NCBI RefSeq assembly: GCF_004379255.2
Contig: NC_056043.1
Location: 1,426,001 to 1,490,000 of the forward strand
Direction: 5' to 3'
Origin: Salvia splendens
Taxonomy: Eukaryota > Streptophyta > Magnoliopsida > Lamiales > Lamiaceae
Length of the DNA stretch: 64,000 nucleotides
Part shown: positions 23,601-35,899 of the stretch, one piece after another
Position numbering within the stretch: the first letter of the stretch is position 1
How the letters are laid out: every line of letters begins with the position of its first letter
Position numbers and translations under genes: made by a program
Notes under the pieces: generated by a model
Told to the model about the DNA's origin: nothing
The model's input: the letters and a program-made list of their open reading frames with translations, nothing else
Database searches by the model: none

Positions 23601-25029
23601 GATTTCGGTAGCTGTTTCTTTGAACTAATGGCTGAAGGATTTTTCAGCAAACTAGCAATCTTTTTCGCTGTCTGAAGCTTCCTATCATCCCTCGGCTTTT
23701 GTGGTGCTGGAGTGCAGCAAATCTCCGGTCCTAACAGCACAAATGACTCAATTCAGACACGATTCAAGAAGAAACAGATGCATTCTACGCAAACTCATGA
23801 AGTAAAAGAGGGTGACTGACTGACCTCGGACAGCAGCTTCCTTAGGGACAGAGCCTTGTGCAATGCTGATCAATCGGAAACAGAAAACACCGTTGCTCAT
23901 TAGACTGTGTAACCGACTACCTAAACCATAAGAACAAGCTGTGCAAGAAAAAGAACATACTTTCGCTTTTCATGAGAGCATGAGCTTTCTGCATTAGGTG
24001 TTGTTGTCTTCTCAATTTCCTTACAAGTTCGAACATCCTGCGTTGCTTCTGTTGAAATCGCAGTTGCTTTATGTCTGTAATGTAGGAAAACAATGAGACG
24101 CTTCCTCTAAAGAAATATAACAGCAACAACACAAAGTAATTAAGTGTACTAACAATGTAGGAGCTGATTCTTGAGCAGAATTTGATGCACTCTCAGATGA
24201 TTTTGGCGCCTGAAACAAGTAGAAACATTTTACATTTGTCACATATATATCCACACAACCCTCATATGATAAATAAATCACAAACATGATATAAAAATTC
24301 ACCTTCAGCATTTGCTGTTCTTCATTGAAATTGCAAAGAATCTGTTGAACTGTTCTGGTAGCTCTGATTCTCGGCATAAATGCTGCAAAACCAAGAAATA
24401 TACTAAACATGAATCCTCACTTAGGCTCACTAACCATAGACAATTATCTTCAAGCAAAAACTTTTCATGATCAATTAGTTTCCAACTTTTAACTTTTCCA
24501 CTCTTGCTATGTAAAGAAACAGATAATAAACACAATTCATACAAAATGTTTCGCCATTATTTAATAATCATACAAAAGTCTGAAATTTGCATAAATAATA
24601 CTACAAAAGGTTTCATTCGCATTTTATTCCAATACATTTCATAAAACGATGATGAAACATTTGGCATAAATAGTGTAATTTCCACCAAATTTTCCAGATA
24701 ATGCTACTCCAAGTCACTAAAAACCCTATAGATCACCGAAAATTTCAAATGTTCAAAAGCAGGATATTTAGGAAGAAAACAATCCATAATCCCTAAATTC
24801 ACCACTCTCAAAATTCAATTAGGGGGAAAACAATTAACATCCAAATCAAGCAAAGAGAGGAAGCGGACGCACGAGAAGGGGCGTGCGCGAGGGAGCTCTC
24901 GAACCAGAGCTCCGCCCTACGAACTTCCTCGGGAGTCTCCTCCGCCAGGAAATCGTGAAATCGCGGCGCCGAGAACTCGTACGCCTCGTCGATCATCGAT
25001 AGATCACTCGACTCCTCCGCCGCGGCCAT
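20646..25029 (-). CDS. TPX2: TPX2 spindle assembly factor, about 20 exons
   Basis: The start at 25029 gives MAAAEESSDLSMIDEAYEFSAPRFHDF, the plant TPX2 N-terminus (E-x-Y-E-F-x-APRF-x-DF), followed by AELWFESSLAHAPS and FMPRIRATRTVQQILC in exon 2 (24382-24303). Later exons hold lysine-rich linkers, two FKARPLN(R/K)K modules (near 22260 and 22830), EFNLHVENMAVDRAEFDKK, the TPX2 C-terminal region KEKEMVYKRYREETEAAKM, and EEEKALKQLRRTLVPHARPVP. The last exon (20763-20646) ends in a basic tail. About 770 residues in total, close to known plant TPX2. The protein activates Aurora kinase and nucleates microtubules around chromatin at prophase. Exon borders in the middle are by eye, but each block stays in frame. 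A likely G2/M promoter element lies upstream at 25186. Confidence 0.93.
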
Positions 25030-25185
25030 TCAATCGATCAAACAACCGACGATTTCCGGCAATTCGCAGTGTAACTGATGAGTGTGGATTTAGAGAGAGA
25101 AGGATATTAACTATTTGGATTTCGTTTAACGGTCGGAATTTTGAAAAAGGGGAATTCGGAGCTGGTGACTGTTATATATTGGTGT

Positions 25186-25196
25186 GCCAACGGCTA
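25186..25196 (+). promoter_or_regulatory. MSA-like (mitosis-specific activator) element upstream of TPX2
   Basis: GCCAACGGCTA matches the MSA consensus YCYAACGGYYA at all but the first base, about 160 bp upstream of the TPX2 ATG. A second AACGG core (TTTAACGGTC) lies near 25125-25134. MSA sites bind three-repeat MYB factors and drive G2/M genes in either orientation. Confidence 0.5.
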
Positions 25197-25199
25197 GTA

Positions 25200-27060
25200 A
25201 CCATATCCATTTCTATTTATTTGGACATAATTTTATGAAAAAAATATATAAACATTTAGGGGCATGTTGTATGAAAAAATTATGAAGTTTGGCTAAATTC
25301 TAATTCATTTCACACTATTAAAATGTTTTCAAAAAAATACTATTGACTTTGGATTTGTTCTCAATTATTACACAATGACAAATTATAGTAGCATAGATAG
25401 AGTAATATGCGATTCATATTTAAACCAAATGTTATGATTTTCTTTATGAATAGACGACATTGTTTAATTCATAAGCATTGGCATAATGATTTTTGGCTGC
25501 CATTTCAAGTACAATTTAAAAAACAAACACGAGATGATTGAGAAATACTCTTAGGAGTAGTATATTAGAACTTCATGGTTTTTTTTTGGCTGATTTACAA
25601 AGTTGCGGTACATGTCAAAATTTAGACAAATTTCATGCTTTTCCAAGCAATTGACCCAACATTTAATGGCAAATTATCAAATTTGTCAAGTTTTGGTTCA
25701 TCCGGCAATTTTAAAAATCTGGCGAAAAAAATTGGATCTATTTGCAATCATCACATAGCAAAAAAAATCCGATCATTAATATTGTTGATGTTTTTAACCA
25801 AACGAAATTATTTTCTTAATTGATAGACGATATCGATTATTTCATCAGATGTGTCGCCCACATATAATTTTTGGCTTCTATATTTGATTCAATTTTACCT
25901 AAAACCTATTGTAGAATAACTGTGATTGAATATAAACTTCATTAATTTTCTGACTGATATTGAAAATTGCGAGAACGATCAAAATTTGACATAACTTTTG
26001 TTTCTACTAAAGAACAATTTTCCAAACATTTAATTATGTGTTTTATTTTTTGTATTTCTAATCAAACAAAATAAATTTAGATGTAAAAGTACACGAGGTC
26101 GTGTTTGGAGCGGTTGGATAGCATAATTTTCATTTAATGTACCCGAATTTATATTATTGTATACATAAAGTAAATAATGATAAAAATATATTGTAGCAAA
26201 ATTATTAGTCAAAGTATAAGACAAGCTTTGATCACATCTATTTTTATTTTTGAGCAAACATTTATCTCAAAAGGGCCTAGCTAAAACCAATAAGCCCATA
26301 AAGAGTTTAAAAGCTAATTTGGCCCATTTACTATAACTAACATAAAAATCCAAATTAGTAGCACTTAAAAAACCATTCATGATGAAGACCCCTAGCTTTC
26401 AACCAACATCCCTTAATTGCATAATTTCCTAAAATAAAATACTAGTATTCACTCGATCCACCATTAATTAAGGGTCTCATTTGAATCCTGCACAAATTGT
26501 AAGAGATGAAAAAAAAGTGGGTGAGAAAATATAATGGAACGTGGAGTCTATTTTTTATATTAGTTTTATACATAATAGAATATGAGTAGAATGAGTTAGT
26601 AGAAAGTGAAATCTACCTACTATTTATAGTAAAAATAAACTGGAATTTCTAAAGGCAAACAGACTAAAATGATAAATCGAGACTCTAATAACTGAAAGAG
26701 AGATTACTACTATTAAAAAATTTCTTTCATAGACAACTAATGTTACTACAAAGAGGCCAAATTAAAATCAAAGATCTATCCTTTAAAATTAATGCTTTTA
26801 TCATTTTGATGAATCCCTATTTTTCTAAATTCACACCTATTTGTTCGTTGATCTGTTTTCGATATTCGTGAATCAATCCACAAGTTAACAATTAATTGCG
26901 CCGCCTTTTCGGTCTAAAGTCAAAACTGTCGACTAATTTTCTCTTTTGGTGAATAAAACAGCTAGTAAAATAAATTGATGATCGTAGCCTATTAAAAATC
27001 CAATCTTTTTGTGCTTCGCTGAATAATTGAGTTCCATTTTTTTGTGAGAAAGAGACAGCC
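25200..27060. other. Divergent intergenic spacer between TPX2 and PP2C
   Basis: AT-rich. It holds two diverged direct repeats (about 25380-25520 and 25790-25890, both with ATAGACGA and TTTTTGGC) that belong to the TATGAAGTTTGGCTAAATTC family, also seen near 13.8 kb. No ORF with recognisable homology. Confidence 0.55.
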
Positions 27061-29915
27061 ATGACAGGAGGAAGAGAAATCTTTAATAAGATGAAGGTTA
27101 CTTCTCTCTCTCTTCTGCTATTTATTGAGTAATTTTTAATTTTTATCATGTCGGCATATAGGAAATTTACCCAATCATTCGTTTTCGAGTTCTTGAACCG
27201 TTTATTTGCAGTTTTTTTTTCTTACTTCTTTACTCCTATCTCTGTGTGTCACAGTTTGTGTGTGTGAGTGTGTGTTTTCTGTTTTTTTTGAGGGGGTTTC
27301 GTTGGTTAGTGTAAAGGGATAGATTGAATCAAGAAATGGTCTAAATTGGTGATTTTTTAGGTGTTTGCTGCAGAGGAAAAATGAATATTGTTGGGAAAAT
27401 TTGGGCAAAAGAAAAACTTGCTGATTGCTATCTGTTTCTAAATTGTGGAGGGTTATTGTTATGATTGCATTTGATGATTGTAGAGAAGCTTCCCTAAGTT
27501 CAGTTATTGCGGCTCTCTTACAATCACAAGGAAATTATGAATTCGAAAGCTAGTTTTGTTGATGGTTGCTTTTTCCTCGCTGAGATCAAATGTAGATGGT
27601 GTCAATTGCTAGAGGCTTATGATATGATGCCAACAATCTGATATGTTGATTGCTTTTTCTGTATGTGGTGAAGATGTTGATTCGCTTGTTAGGTGATTAC
27701 ATACTAAAAAGAGTGTTCTTGATCGCTTACTTGGCTTCCGATTCTTGGAAATTATCTGTAATCTAATGTGGTGGATGATATGATGCCAACAATATGATAT
27801 GTTAGTTGCTTTTTCTGTATGTGGTGAAGTTGTTGACACACTTTTTAGGCAATTACATACTAAAAAGAGTGTACTTGATCGCTTACTTGGCTTCCGATTA
27901 TTGGAAATGATTTAATCTAATGTGGTGGATGATATGATGCCAACAATCTGATATGTTAGTTGCTTTTTCTGTATGTGGTGAAGTTGTTGATACACTTTTT
28001 AGGCGTTTACATTCAAAAAAGAGTGTTCTTGGTTGCTTACTTGACTTCCGATTCTTGATAATGATCGGTAATCTGATGTGGCTGATGATATGATTCCAAT
28101 CTGATATGGCCATTGCTTTTTTCTGTTCATGTGGTGAAATGTTGATTCACTTTTTAGTTCATTAGCGTTTTTGGTCGCTTATTTGGCTTCCGGTTCTTGA
28201 TAATGATCGGATAATAGATTGATGATATGATGCCAATCTGATATGTCTGTTGATACACTTTTTAAACGATAGTAGGTATGGCTAATTAGTGTTTTTGGTC
28301 GCTTACTCGGCTTCCGATTCTTGATAATGATCAGCAATCTGATATAGGCTTATGATATGATGCAAATTGCTTTATTTTTTTGTTTTTATGTGGTGAAGAT
28401 GTTGATATACTTTTTATCCGATTACATGCTAAAAAAGAGTTCTTGCTCGCTTACTTGGTTTCCGATTCTTGATAATGATCGGTAATCTGATATAGGCTTA
28501 TGATATCATGTCAATTGCTTTTTTCTGTTTATGTGATGAAGATGTTGATGCACTTTTTAACCGATTACATTCTAAAAAGAGTGTTGTTGGTCGTTTACTT
28601 GGCTTCCGATTCTTGATAATGATCGGTAATCTGATATATGCCACTTGCCTTTTTCTGTTTATGTGGTGAAGATGTTCGTTTTTTGTGTTCGGGTTTGGGC
28701 TTAATTTTCATCCTTAATTTATGACAGTTAAAAAGCCTAGCTCAACTTTTGTGTTCGGGTCTGTGCTTTTCACGTCTGTAGCTAAGCATCCGCGTATTTC
28801 CAGTTGTTGTTTAGACACCACTAGTGATCGTTCGACTTTAACCTCCCTTTCCGATTCAGGAAAAGGCGTGCTTTTCCACTCCTCTCACGCCCGATGCAAA
28901 GAAAGGCGGCAGCAAATTTGCCAAGCACGTCACACACGGCTCCCATCTAGCGAAAGGAAAGGCGAATCACGCCATGGAAGACTATCTAGTTTCAGAACTC
29001 AAGATGGTAGATGAGCACGAGTTGGGCTTGTTTGCTATCTACGACGGGCACATGGGGCACGACGTTGCAAGTTACCTCCAACTTCACCTCTTCGACACTA
29101 TATTGAACGAGGTATGGTGCTACATTTCCCGTTTCCTCAGTAGCATTCTCTCATATTTCCTATATTCCAACAGAGCGATTTCTGGACCGACACAAAAAAT
29201 GCACTAAAGAACGCGTATCAGAAGATGGATAAGGTAATATTAGAGAAATCGGGTCAACTGGGGAAAGGAGGGTCGACAGCAGTAACTGCGATATTGATCA
29301 ACGGACAGAAGCTCGTGGTTGCAAATGTAGGGGACTCCCGGGCTGTCATCAGCAACAAGGGCGTCGCCAAACAACTATCTGTCGACCACGAACCTAGCAG
29401 GGAAAGGAAGTTCATCGAGAGTAAGGGTGGATTCGTATCAAACCTACCCGGTACATAATCATTCCACCAAATAATCCCTCTTTTTTGTTTCACAAATAGC
29501 AATTAGGTTTAGTGTAATCTCTTTCTCAACTGCCATAGGCGACGTCCCTCGCGTTGATGGCCAGCTGGCAGTGGCGAGGGCGTTTGGCGACAAGAGCTTG
29601 AAGAGGCACGTGACCTCGGAGCCTGATATAGCGGTCGAGGCCATAGACGACGATGATGCTGAGTTCATCATCTTAGCAAGCGATGGATTGTGGAATGTGA
29701 TCATTCGATAAACTTTTCTTCGATTCGGTTAGCAATAAGAGAAGTTATGAGTTACGCATTGTCCTAAACTTTTGCAGGTCGTGTCGAACCAGGAAGCGGT
29801 CGACTCCATCAAGGCAATCAAGGACGCTCATGTGGCAGCGAAGCATCTCGTTGATGAAGCGGTGTCGAGGAAGAGCAAGGACGACATCTCTTGCATCGTT
29901 GTGAGGTTTCATTAG
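27061..29915 (+). CDS. Protein phosphatase 2C (clade F, PIA1-like), 5 exons
   Basis: Exons 27061-27096, 28860-29111, 29174-29450, 29539-29696 and 29778-29915 sum to 861 bases, or 286 codons plus stop. Exon 1 is only 12 codons ([12 protein letters not shown]). Exon 2 begins [17 protein letters not shown] and contains [21 protein letters not shown]. Metal-binding and fold motifs are present: MED (about residue 52), [57 protein letters not shown] and [11 protein letters not shown]2Cs are Mg/Mn-dependent Ser/Thr phosphatases. The size and the short N-terminus without targeting sequence match cytosolic clade-F members linked to stress and defence. The 1.76-kb first intron contains a minisatellite. 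An apparent frameshift near the N-terminus disappears once the small first exon is used. Confidence 0.93.
27610..28680 (+). repeat. Minisatellite of ~130-156-bp units, about 8 copies, in PP2C intron 1
   Basis: The landmark GATATGATGCC recurs near 27621, 27777, 27931, 28087 (GATATGATTCC), 28224, 28354 and 28502, with a partial copy near 28633. Each unit also has TTTTCTGT-TATGTGGTGAAG, a run like AAAAAGAGTGTTCTTG and CTTCCGATTCTTG. Early copies are the most alike; later ones carry deletions. Confidence 0.9.
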
Positions 29916-30279
29916 CCTTTGATTTGATCAGTTTTAATGCTCCCAAAGTTTTTATATAGGATTTGAAGAAGATTGGGGCATACTTGTGTATAGTGTTATG
30001 ATTCCAAAAATATGTGATTCTATACTTTTGTCGTAAATCGGCATTGCGCTTTTCGCGTGTTCATCCGGTGCCAAGCCCTTCCCATCCGGTCTTCGTGTTT
30101 TTCTTGCCTTCGTGCTGCATACCACGCCCGACTCGAGAGCGAGTCGTGTAATGAAGACGTTGGATCGTGTTATTAATATTTCGTGTGTTTTTTTGTTGTA
30201 CAAATCATCAAACCGGTTCGATGTCCGGTCTTGTTTATAATAACATTGCTTTATGCGAAGGGAGAGAATAAAACATACT

Positions 30280-30500
30280 TCATCCGTCCGCGAATAAGAG
30301 TCTCATTTTTTTTCGATACAGGTTTTAAAAAATGTTAGGAAAAGTGGATGGGAAAGTTAGTGGAATATGAGTCTCACACTCACTTGTATATATTAATTTT
30401 AAATGATATGTGAGTGGAATACGTTGGTGGAATGTGGAACCTTTTTACCATTTATGGTAATTATGAATCGGAACTCTTATTTGCAAATGGATCAAAATGG
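30280..30500. mobile_element. Decayed Stowaway-like MITE
   Basis: TTCATCCGTCCGCGAATAAG at the left and AACTCTTATTTGCAAATGGA at the right are imperfect inverted repeats. The internal phrase AGTGGAATATGAGTCTCAC is common to such elements elsewhere in the window (about 40.04 kb). Confidence 0.5.
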
Positions 30501-30858
30501 AAAAACGGGATTCCTATTCGCATAGGGAGAGTAGACGTTTTTTCACTCATTGTCATATTTCCAACCTCGTGTGTGCCCACGTGCATATCAAATGCTGATG
30601 GGTCCAACAGCAGAGCTGAGGCCCAAACTTTGAGCCCATCATTACGCAACAAATTTCCATTTAACTCTTGCATCTTTCAGTGCAAACATACAAAAATCTT
30701 GCAATTTTCGAGATACTCCTTTTACTGGATGACACGTGTCCGCCTCCACCAAAATCAACCTCTTCTTTAACCAATTGTATTCATGGGATCAAAATGAGAT
30801 ATCGACAAAATAGTGAGAGTGTTACACTTCAGTGTTTCGTTTTAAACTGATGTAAATT

Positions 30859-31294
30859 AGGGTTGGACCAGTACGGTATATCGCGCCGAAATAGTCATAC
30901 CACATACCGTATCGTACTGTGCGGTATGACTAAAATCATATCTTTATCGTACCGCTTTTGTCGATATACCGCAATTGTGGTATACCGAAAAGTCGGTATA
31001 CCAAAATTTAGATATCGTTACCGTACCGCTTTTGTCAGTATACCGTACCGTGATTTCGGTATACCGCAATATGCGGTATACCGTATTTGCGGTATACTGT
31101 GTTATTTGCGGTATATACCGCAATTGCGGTATAACGCGGTATATACAAAATGCATACCTTTACCGTACCTAAAACTGTCGGTACGGTATGATACCGTACC
31201 GAAAAGTACGGTATACCGAAAAGTACGGTATTTTCGGTATTTTTCGGTACGGTAAGTGCAGTATTTCGGTATTTCGGTATATTTTCCCAGCCCT
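30859..31294. mobile_element. Palindrome-rich hAT-like element made of CGGTATACCG units
   Basis: Ends AGGGTTGG and CCAGCCCT form a short inverted repeat. The 436 bp between them is dominated by overlapping CGGTATACCG, GCGGTATA and TACCGTACCG words, each near self-complementary. It carries spurious ORFs rich in YR. No clear 8-bp duplication was found at the borders. Confidence 0.65.
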
Positions 31295-31373
31295 AATATA
31301 AATTTCATGTGTGGATTTGTCATAATGTACATTCGGATTAAGCGTTACTATAATAAAACTAAATTAAATATTT

Positions 31374-31540
31374 AGAAAGATTGAATTTTGTTTCTAAAAT
31401 AGGGAGTACTACTTCTTTGGTCCAATTAAAATCTCAATTTATCAAAGCTCGGCAAATATTAGAAAGATTGAATTTTGTTTCTAAAATAGAGAGTACTACT
31501 TCTTTGGTCCAACTAGAATCTCATTTTATAATTTTAGTAT
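31374..31540 (+). repeat. 90-bp direct duplication
   Basis: AGAAAGATTGAATTTTGTTT and GAGTACTACTTCTTTGGTCC occur at about 31374-31425 and again at about 31464-31515 with few differences. The right end (GAGGGAGTA, about 31610) resembles a Stowaway terminus, so this may be an internally duplicated MITE. Confidence 0.7.
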
Positions 31541-31619
31541 GTCTCTCTAATAATTTTTTTTTACAGTTTATATTTTTAAAAATTTGTGCTAGAAAAAAAT
31601 AGATTTAGAGGGAGTATCA

Positions 31620-34600
31620 TTTGTTAGATTTAGTCAATTTTCGTAAGTAAAATAATTTCTTTTTTTCAAAGCCACTTTTAGTGGTATGATCAAAAAAAAA
31701 GAAAAGGGAGTCACAGTTATTGGCATGGAGTAACTATTTTTCCCCCTTAATTTATAACTATATATCTTATCTAGAAATGATTTTTTTGGCATGGAGTAAA
31801 TATTAATTTCCTTTTTAACTATATGTCTTATCTAGAGATGAATTTTCTCCTCAAGAATCTCAACTACCTTCTTTTCTCAAAAGGTGGAGTTAAAATTTAT
31901 ATCAATTTTGTGATGTCACCTTTGTGATAAATACACAAGCCGTTCACATTTTAGTTTTTTTATTAAATGGTTTGGGGTATAAAAATTAAAAAGAAATATA
32001 ATGAGTCTGCAAATAAGTACATATATTAGTATTGAAAATTTGAACAACGATAAATTCGGTAGTTTGCCCATATTTGCATAATATATTAAAATTAAATATG
32101 ACACTTATTTAGACAAGAAGGAATTTTTATTTTGTTAGTATATATTGAGACTTGAGTGTCACGATCAATTAATTAAACACATTAAATCGATCGATAAATA
32201 CGAACTCTTCTATTGACAAAACGTTCTTGTCATGATCAGGCTGTTATTTGTCGAATACAGAAAACAAAAAGAGAAGAGAAATAAAGTTAGCATATTACAT
32301 AATTAAGTAATTAATCTATAATAATAATCCTATTTTTTAATTTCCTCTTTTCATTGAAAGAAAATCAAATTAATTACAGATCATATTTTCTGACAGAATT
32401 TAATACAAAAGGCCAAATCAGATCTAACTGCATGTCGATTGACTTCACTAATTCTGGAAAAAACAAAATAGAGATAAGAAAAGGGATAAAATTAAAGTAA
32501 ATATGTCAAGGAAATTTTTATTTCTAAAGTATAATTCAAAGATATCTCCTTTCATCTACATCTTTGAAAAACCAAGTACCCTTATTTATAAAGAATTGAG
32601 GATACACTCGAGTTACCTATAAAGATTCTTGAAATTAAATTGTTTTATTATTTGCGCCTATGTTTCACTCTAATAATTTTAGTAGCTAGGTACATATATT
32701 TTGAAATATAAATATGACAATGAATATATTGATAGTAAGTATGTACTATAACTCGAAAAAGAGTATTATCTTAATAAGTACAATTCAAGACTACTCTCAT
32801 TTATTTTGATACTCTAATACAGTAATTTGTTTTTAATTCAAGAAACCAACAACTTTTAAGCAGTAATAAGCACTTTATTTACAACAGTCCTCTCTTTAAA
32901 TATTTTATTTAACACCTAATTAAATTAAAAATACAACTTAATTTACCTTCTTTTTTTATACATATATTTCATTTCATATAAAATCAATTGTGCAGTCTCT
33001 AAAATCTAAATAGTCTGCAAATTAGTACTATTAAACACTTAATTCCACCCACATCATAAACATTTTTCTTAATTAATGTAACATGCATATATAATAAAAA
33101 AATGTAAATGAACAAATTATTAATTGCACATGTAATGTCAGCAAGCATGATTTCACCGTAGTTGAAATTCAATAAATGTTAATTAATGAAATCGATGACG
33201 GTTAATATTATTTTACCATTGATAAAGTTGACCAAGTACATAATAATTGCATATTATTAGCGTGGTTTAGGATTTAGTATTTAATTCAATTTTGTAATTA
33301 CACTATTGAAACAATTGATTAGACTAGCTAGACTTATTTGAATTTCAAGTAGTGAGAGCTATATGCCACTCTATGAGTATTAATACGCCAAGTTTTTTTT
33401 GTTCTAAAGTCGCTCATAATGGCGTATTTGATATATAAGGAACAAAAAAGTTTTCCCCAACAAAATTATAATAAAAAAAATTTCAACTTATGATAAACTA
33501 ATATTTTATCCATCCATAATCAAAATTCAAAGGTCTTGTTTACTTTTTTGGTCAACCATAAAATTAGTTTCCTTCTAGTTCTAGTATACCCTATATCTAA
33601 TAAGATGGATTTGATTCTCTATTAGTAATATACCCATATTTATAATGAGGATTTTATTCTCTATTACTAATACTTTAACAAATTTTATACTATTTTTTTT
33701 TTATATTTTATCAATTTTACATTAAAATTTATGTCATCACTATAAAAAAATCTAAACTGTTAGTAGCAATGACGATCACACTTGTGGTAGGGAAGGGGCT
33801 CAAGCCCCCTCCATCCTCTTAATTTCCCCTTTTTTCTATTATTAAATTTGTTAAAAATATTTGATAGTTATTTTATCCCTTACTAAAATGATTTGAGAAT
33901 AATTACTTAAAATTGGATAGATAAAAAAAATTAAAATTACATCCAAATGAAAGAAAAAAGAAATTTGGTTGTAAGAGATAGATATAAGATAAGGAGATAC
34001 TTTTAAAAGTAAAGAGTATTACTACGATAGCTCTTACCAACATCTTTCTTTTGTATAAAACTAAATATAAAAGAAATTTAATCCTAAAAGATACAAGTAC
34101 AAGATAACAAAATACTTTTAAAAAATAAGATAATGTTTAATAGAGTAGATAACTGATATAAAAATAGAATTCTAAGTTATCTATCCTATCAAAATGTTAT
34201 ACAATTATAGCCCTTACTAATATCTTTTTCGGTCTTCATTCTTACTATCTCCTTGCCCGCCATTGCATTGTTGTCTACACTAATTTTCTTCTACATTTTT
34301 ATGATAGACGGGATGAGTAGTAATGACACTAATTTTTTTCTACATTTTCTACCTTAATTTACTTTTACGATAATTAATGATAGACGAAGCGAATAGACGG
34401 GATGAAGTGTTGTCCTTTTCCTAAGAATAGGACGCACAAACGACACAAAAAAGTATAATAACATAAAAACCCAAGGAATCAAACTTAGGAAAACTACAAG
34501 AACATGGCCACATTCCCTTCACCTAGAGAGAGACTGATGAGAGAGAGAAACAAAGTATTATTATTGCATGTAATAGTTTGATCTCAAGCTGCCACATATC

Positions 34601-34690
34601 TCCCTCTGCATGCAAACACCCCTAATACTATTCCGCCACGCACCCCTCTGCCCATCCCCTCACACCATCCTCGTCACCTCTCTCTCTCTC
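31620..34690. other. AT-rich intergenic stretch, no gene seen
   Basis: Short ORFs only, none with recognisable family features. The last ~200 bases (34560-34690) become C/T-rich and lead into the SOM-like promoter. Confidence 0.6.
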
Positions 34691-34701
34691 TCACTCTCCC
34701 C

Positions 34702-34709
34702 TATTTATA
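34702..34709 (+). promoter_or_regulatory. TATA box of the CCCH zinc-finger gene
   Basis: TATTTATA in a CT-rich context, 42 bp before the ATG at 34751. This implies a very short 5' UTR if it is used. Confidence 0.6.
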
Positions 34710-34750
34710 ACTAAACTCAACCCCTTCTCTCTCCTCACACAGAAATCAAA

Positions 34751-35797
34751 ATGATGGGCACCGTTTGCACCGATCACCAACACAAGTTCCACCACTCCCA
34801 CCAACTCCTCCTCTCCAAAAAATCCCTCGACATCCCTCCCCGCAAGCAGCTCCTCCTCGGCCGCCGTGATTCGGAATCCGGGGCCGACAGCAGCCCCGGA
34901 TTCTCGAAATTCCTCCCCTACAACGACGGCTCTGACTCCGACTCCGACGACCCGTACTCGTCCGACCACTTCCGGATGTACGAGTTCAAGGTCCGGAAGT
35001 GCAACCGCAGCCGGAGCCACGACTGGACCGACTGCCCCTTCGCCCACCCGGGCGAGAAGGCGCGGCGCCGCGACCCGCGCCGCTTCCAGTACTCCGGCAC
35101 CGTCTGCTCGGAGTTCCGGAAGGGCCACTGCGAGAAGGGGGACGCCTGCGAATTCTCGCACGGCGTCTTCGAGTGCTGGCTCCACCCGTCCCGCTACCGC
35201 ACCGAAGCGTGCAAGGACGGGAAGAGCTGCAAGCGGAAGGTGTGCTTCTTCGCGCACTCCTCCCGCCAGCTCCGCATCGTCCCCGACTCAGACGCCTCCC
35301 CGGCCGCCGATAAGAAATCGGCGGCCGGCCACCACTGCTGCCTCTACTGCCACGGCTCAATGTCGGACTCGCCGACATCGACCCTTATGGGCCACATGGC
35401 CCATAATACCTCCCCGCCTCTCTCGCCGCTGGGCGAGAGGGGCGGCGGCGCGTCCTCTTACAGGGACGCGCTTGCTGAGCTCATGGCCTCGTTCGAGGCC
35501 ATGAGCCCCAGCTCCCCGGCAGGCCGCTCGAGCGGCCTGCCGTGGCTGGACGTGAACGAGGTCATGAGCCCGGGTGCTACGGCAGGCCGCCTGCCGTGGC
35601 TCGACGTGAATCTCAACGTCGAGGAGCCGCAGCCACAGTTCATGATGTCGCCCTCGACTCCGGTGAGGCGCGGGCATAGCAAGTTCTACTCCGGCGAGAG
35701 CAAGTTTTCTCCGGGGGAATATTCCGGTAGGAATTTGGCGGATGACGGCGGTTCCGGCGGGCCGGATCTCGGGTGGGTCAACGATCTGCTGACGTGA
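34751..35797 (+). CDS. SOM: Arginine-rich tandem CCCH zinc-finger protein, SOMNUS/TZF4-5 type
   Basis: Single exon, 348 codons; the ATG ATG start follows a CT-rich leader. The order is DIPPRK near residue 27, then [24 protein letters not shown]. The arginine-rich domain [20 protein letters not shown] follows, then the first CCCH finger ([19 protein letters not shown]) and the second ([16 protein letters not shown]). Behind them are [22 protein letters not shown], two LPWLDVN boxes and the C-terminal [10 protein letters not shown]. In this family the fingers bind RNA or DNA and the proteins tune GA, ABA and light responses, including seed germination. The tail motifs favour SOM/TZF4-TZF5 over TZF1-3; I infer this from memory of those proteins. 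GC-rich unlike its surroundings, as is usual for intronless genes here. Confidence 0.93.
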   Translation: MMGTVCTDHQHKFHHSHQLLLSKKSLDIPPRKQLLLGRRDSESGADSSPGFSKFLPYNDGSDSDSDDPYSSDHFRMYEFKVRKCNRSRSHDWTDCPFAHPGEKARRRDPRRFQYSGTVCSEFRKGHCEKGDACEFSHGVFECWLHPSRYRTEACKDGKSCKRKVCFFAHSSRQLRIVPDSDASPAADKKSAAGHHCCLYCHGSMSDSPTSTLMGHMAHNTSPPLSPLGERGGGASSYRDALAELMASFEAMSPSSPAGRSSGLPWLDVNEVMSPGATAGRLPWLDVNLNVEEPQPQFMMSPSTPVRRGHSKFYSGESKFSPGEYSGRNLADDGGSGGPDLGWVNDLLT

Positions 35798-35899
35798 AGA
35801 AGACGAAGACGACGGAGAGTTCTCTGTATATATGAGGATGAGGAATGGAGAGCTCGTGTATACATACACGGAGATGTATGTATAGGTGAGTAATTTTTT

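Noticed and set aside
27609..28113. Minus-strand frames repeating [17 protein letters not shown]
   Set aside because: They are translations of the intron-1 minisatellite of the PP2C gene; the repetition of the peptide follows the DNA repeat.
28721..29014. A 97-codon frame ahead of PP2C that suggested an N-terminal frameshift
   Set aside because: The micro-exon at 27061 plus an acceptor at 28857-28859 gives a continuous family-like N-terminus, so no frameshift is needed.
30863..31255. 130-codon open frame rich in Tyr and Arg
   Set aside because: It is a translation of the CGGTATACCG repeats of a hAT-like element, open on several frames and strands by composition.
34691..35869. Several long overlapping frames on both strands across the CCCH gene
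   Set aside because: They are high-GC shadows of the 34751-35797 gene, with no family motifs.
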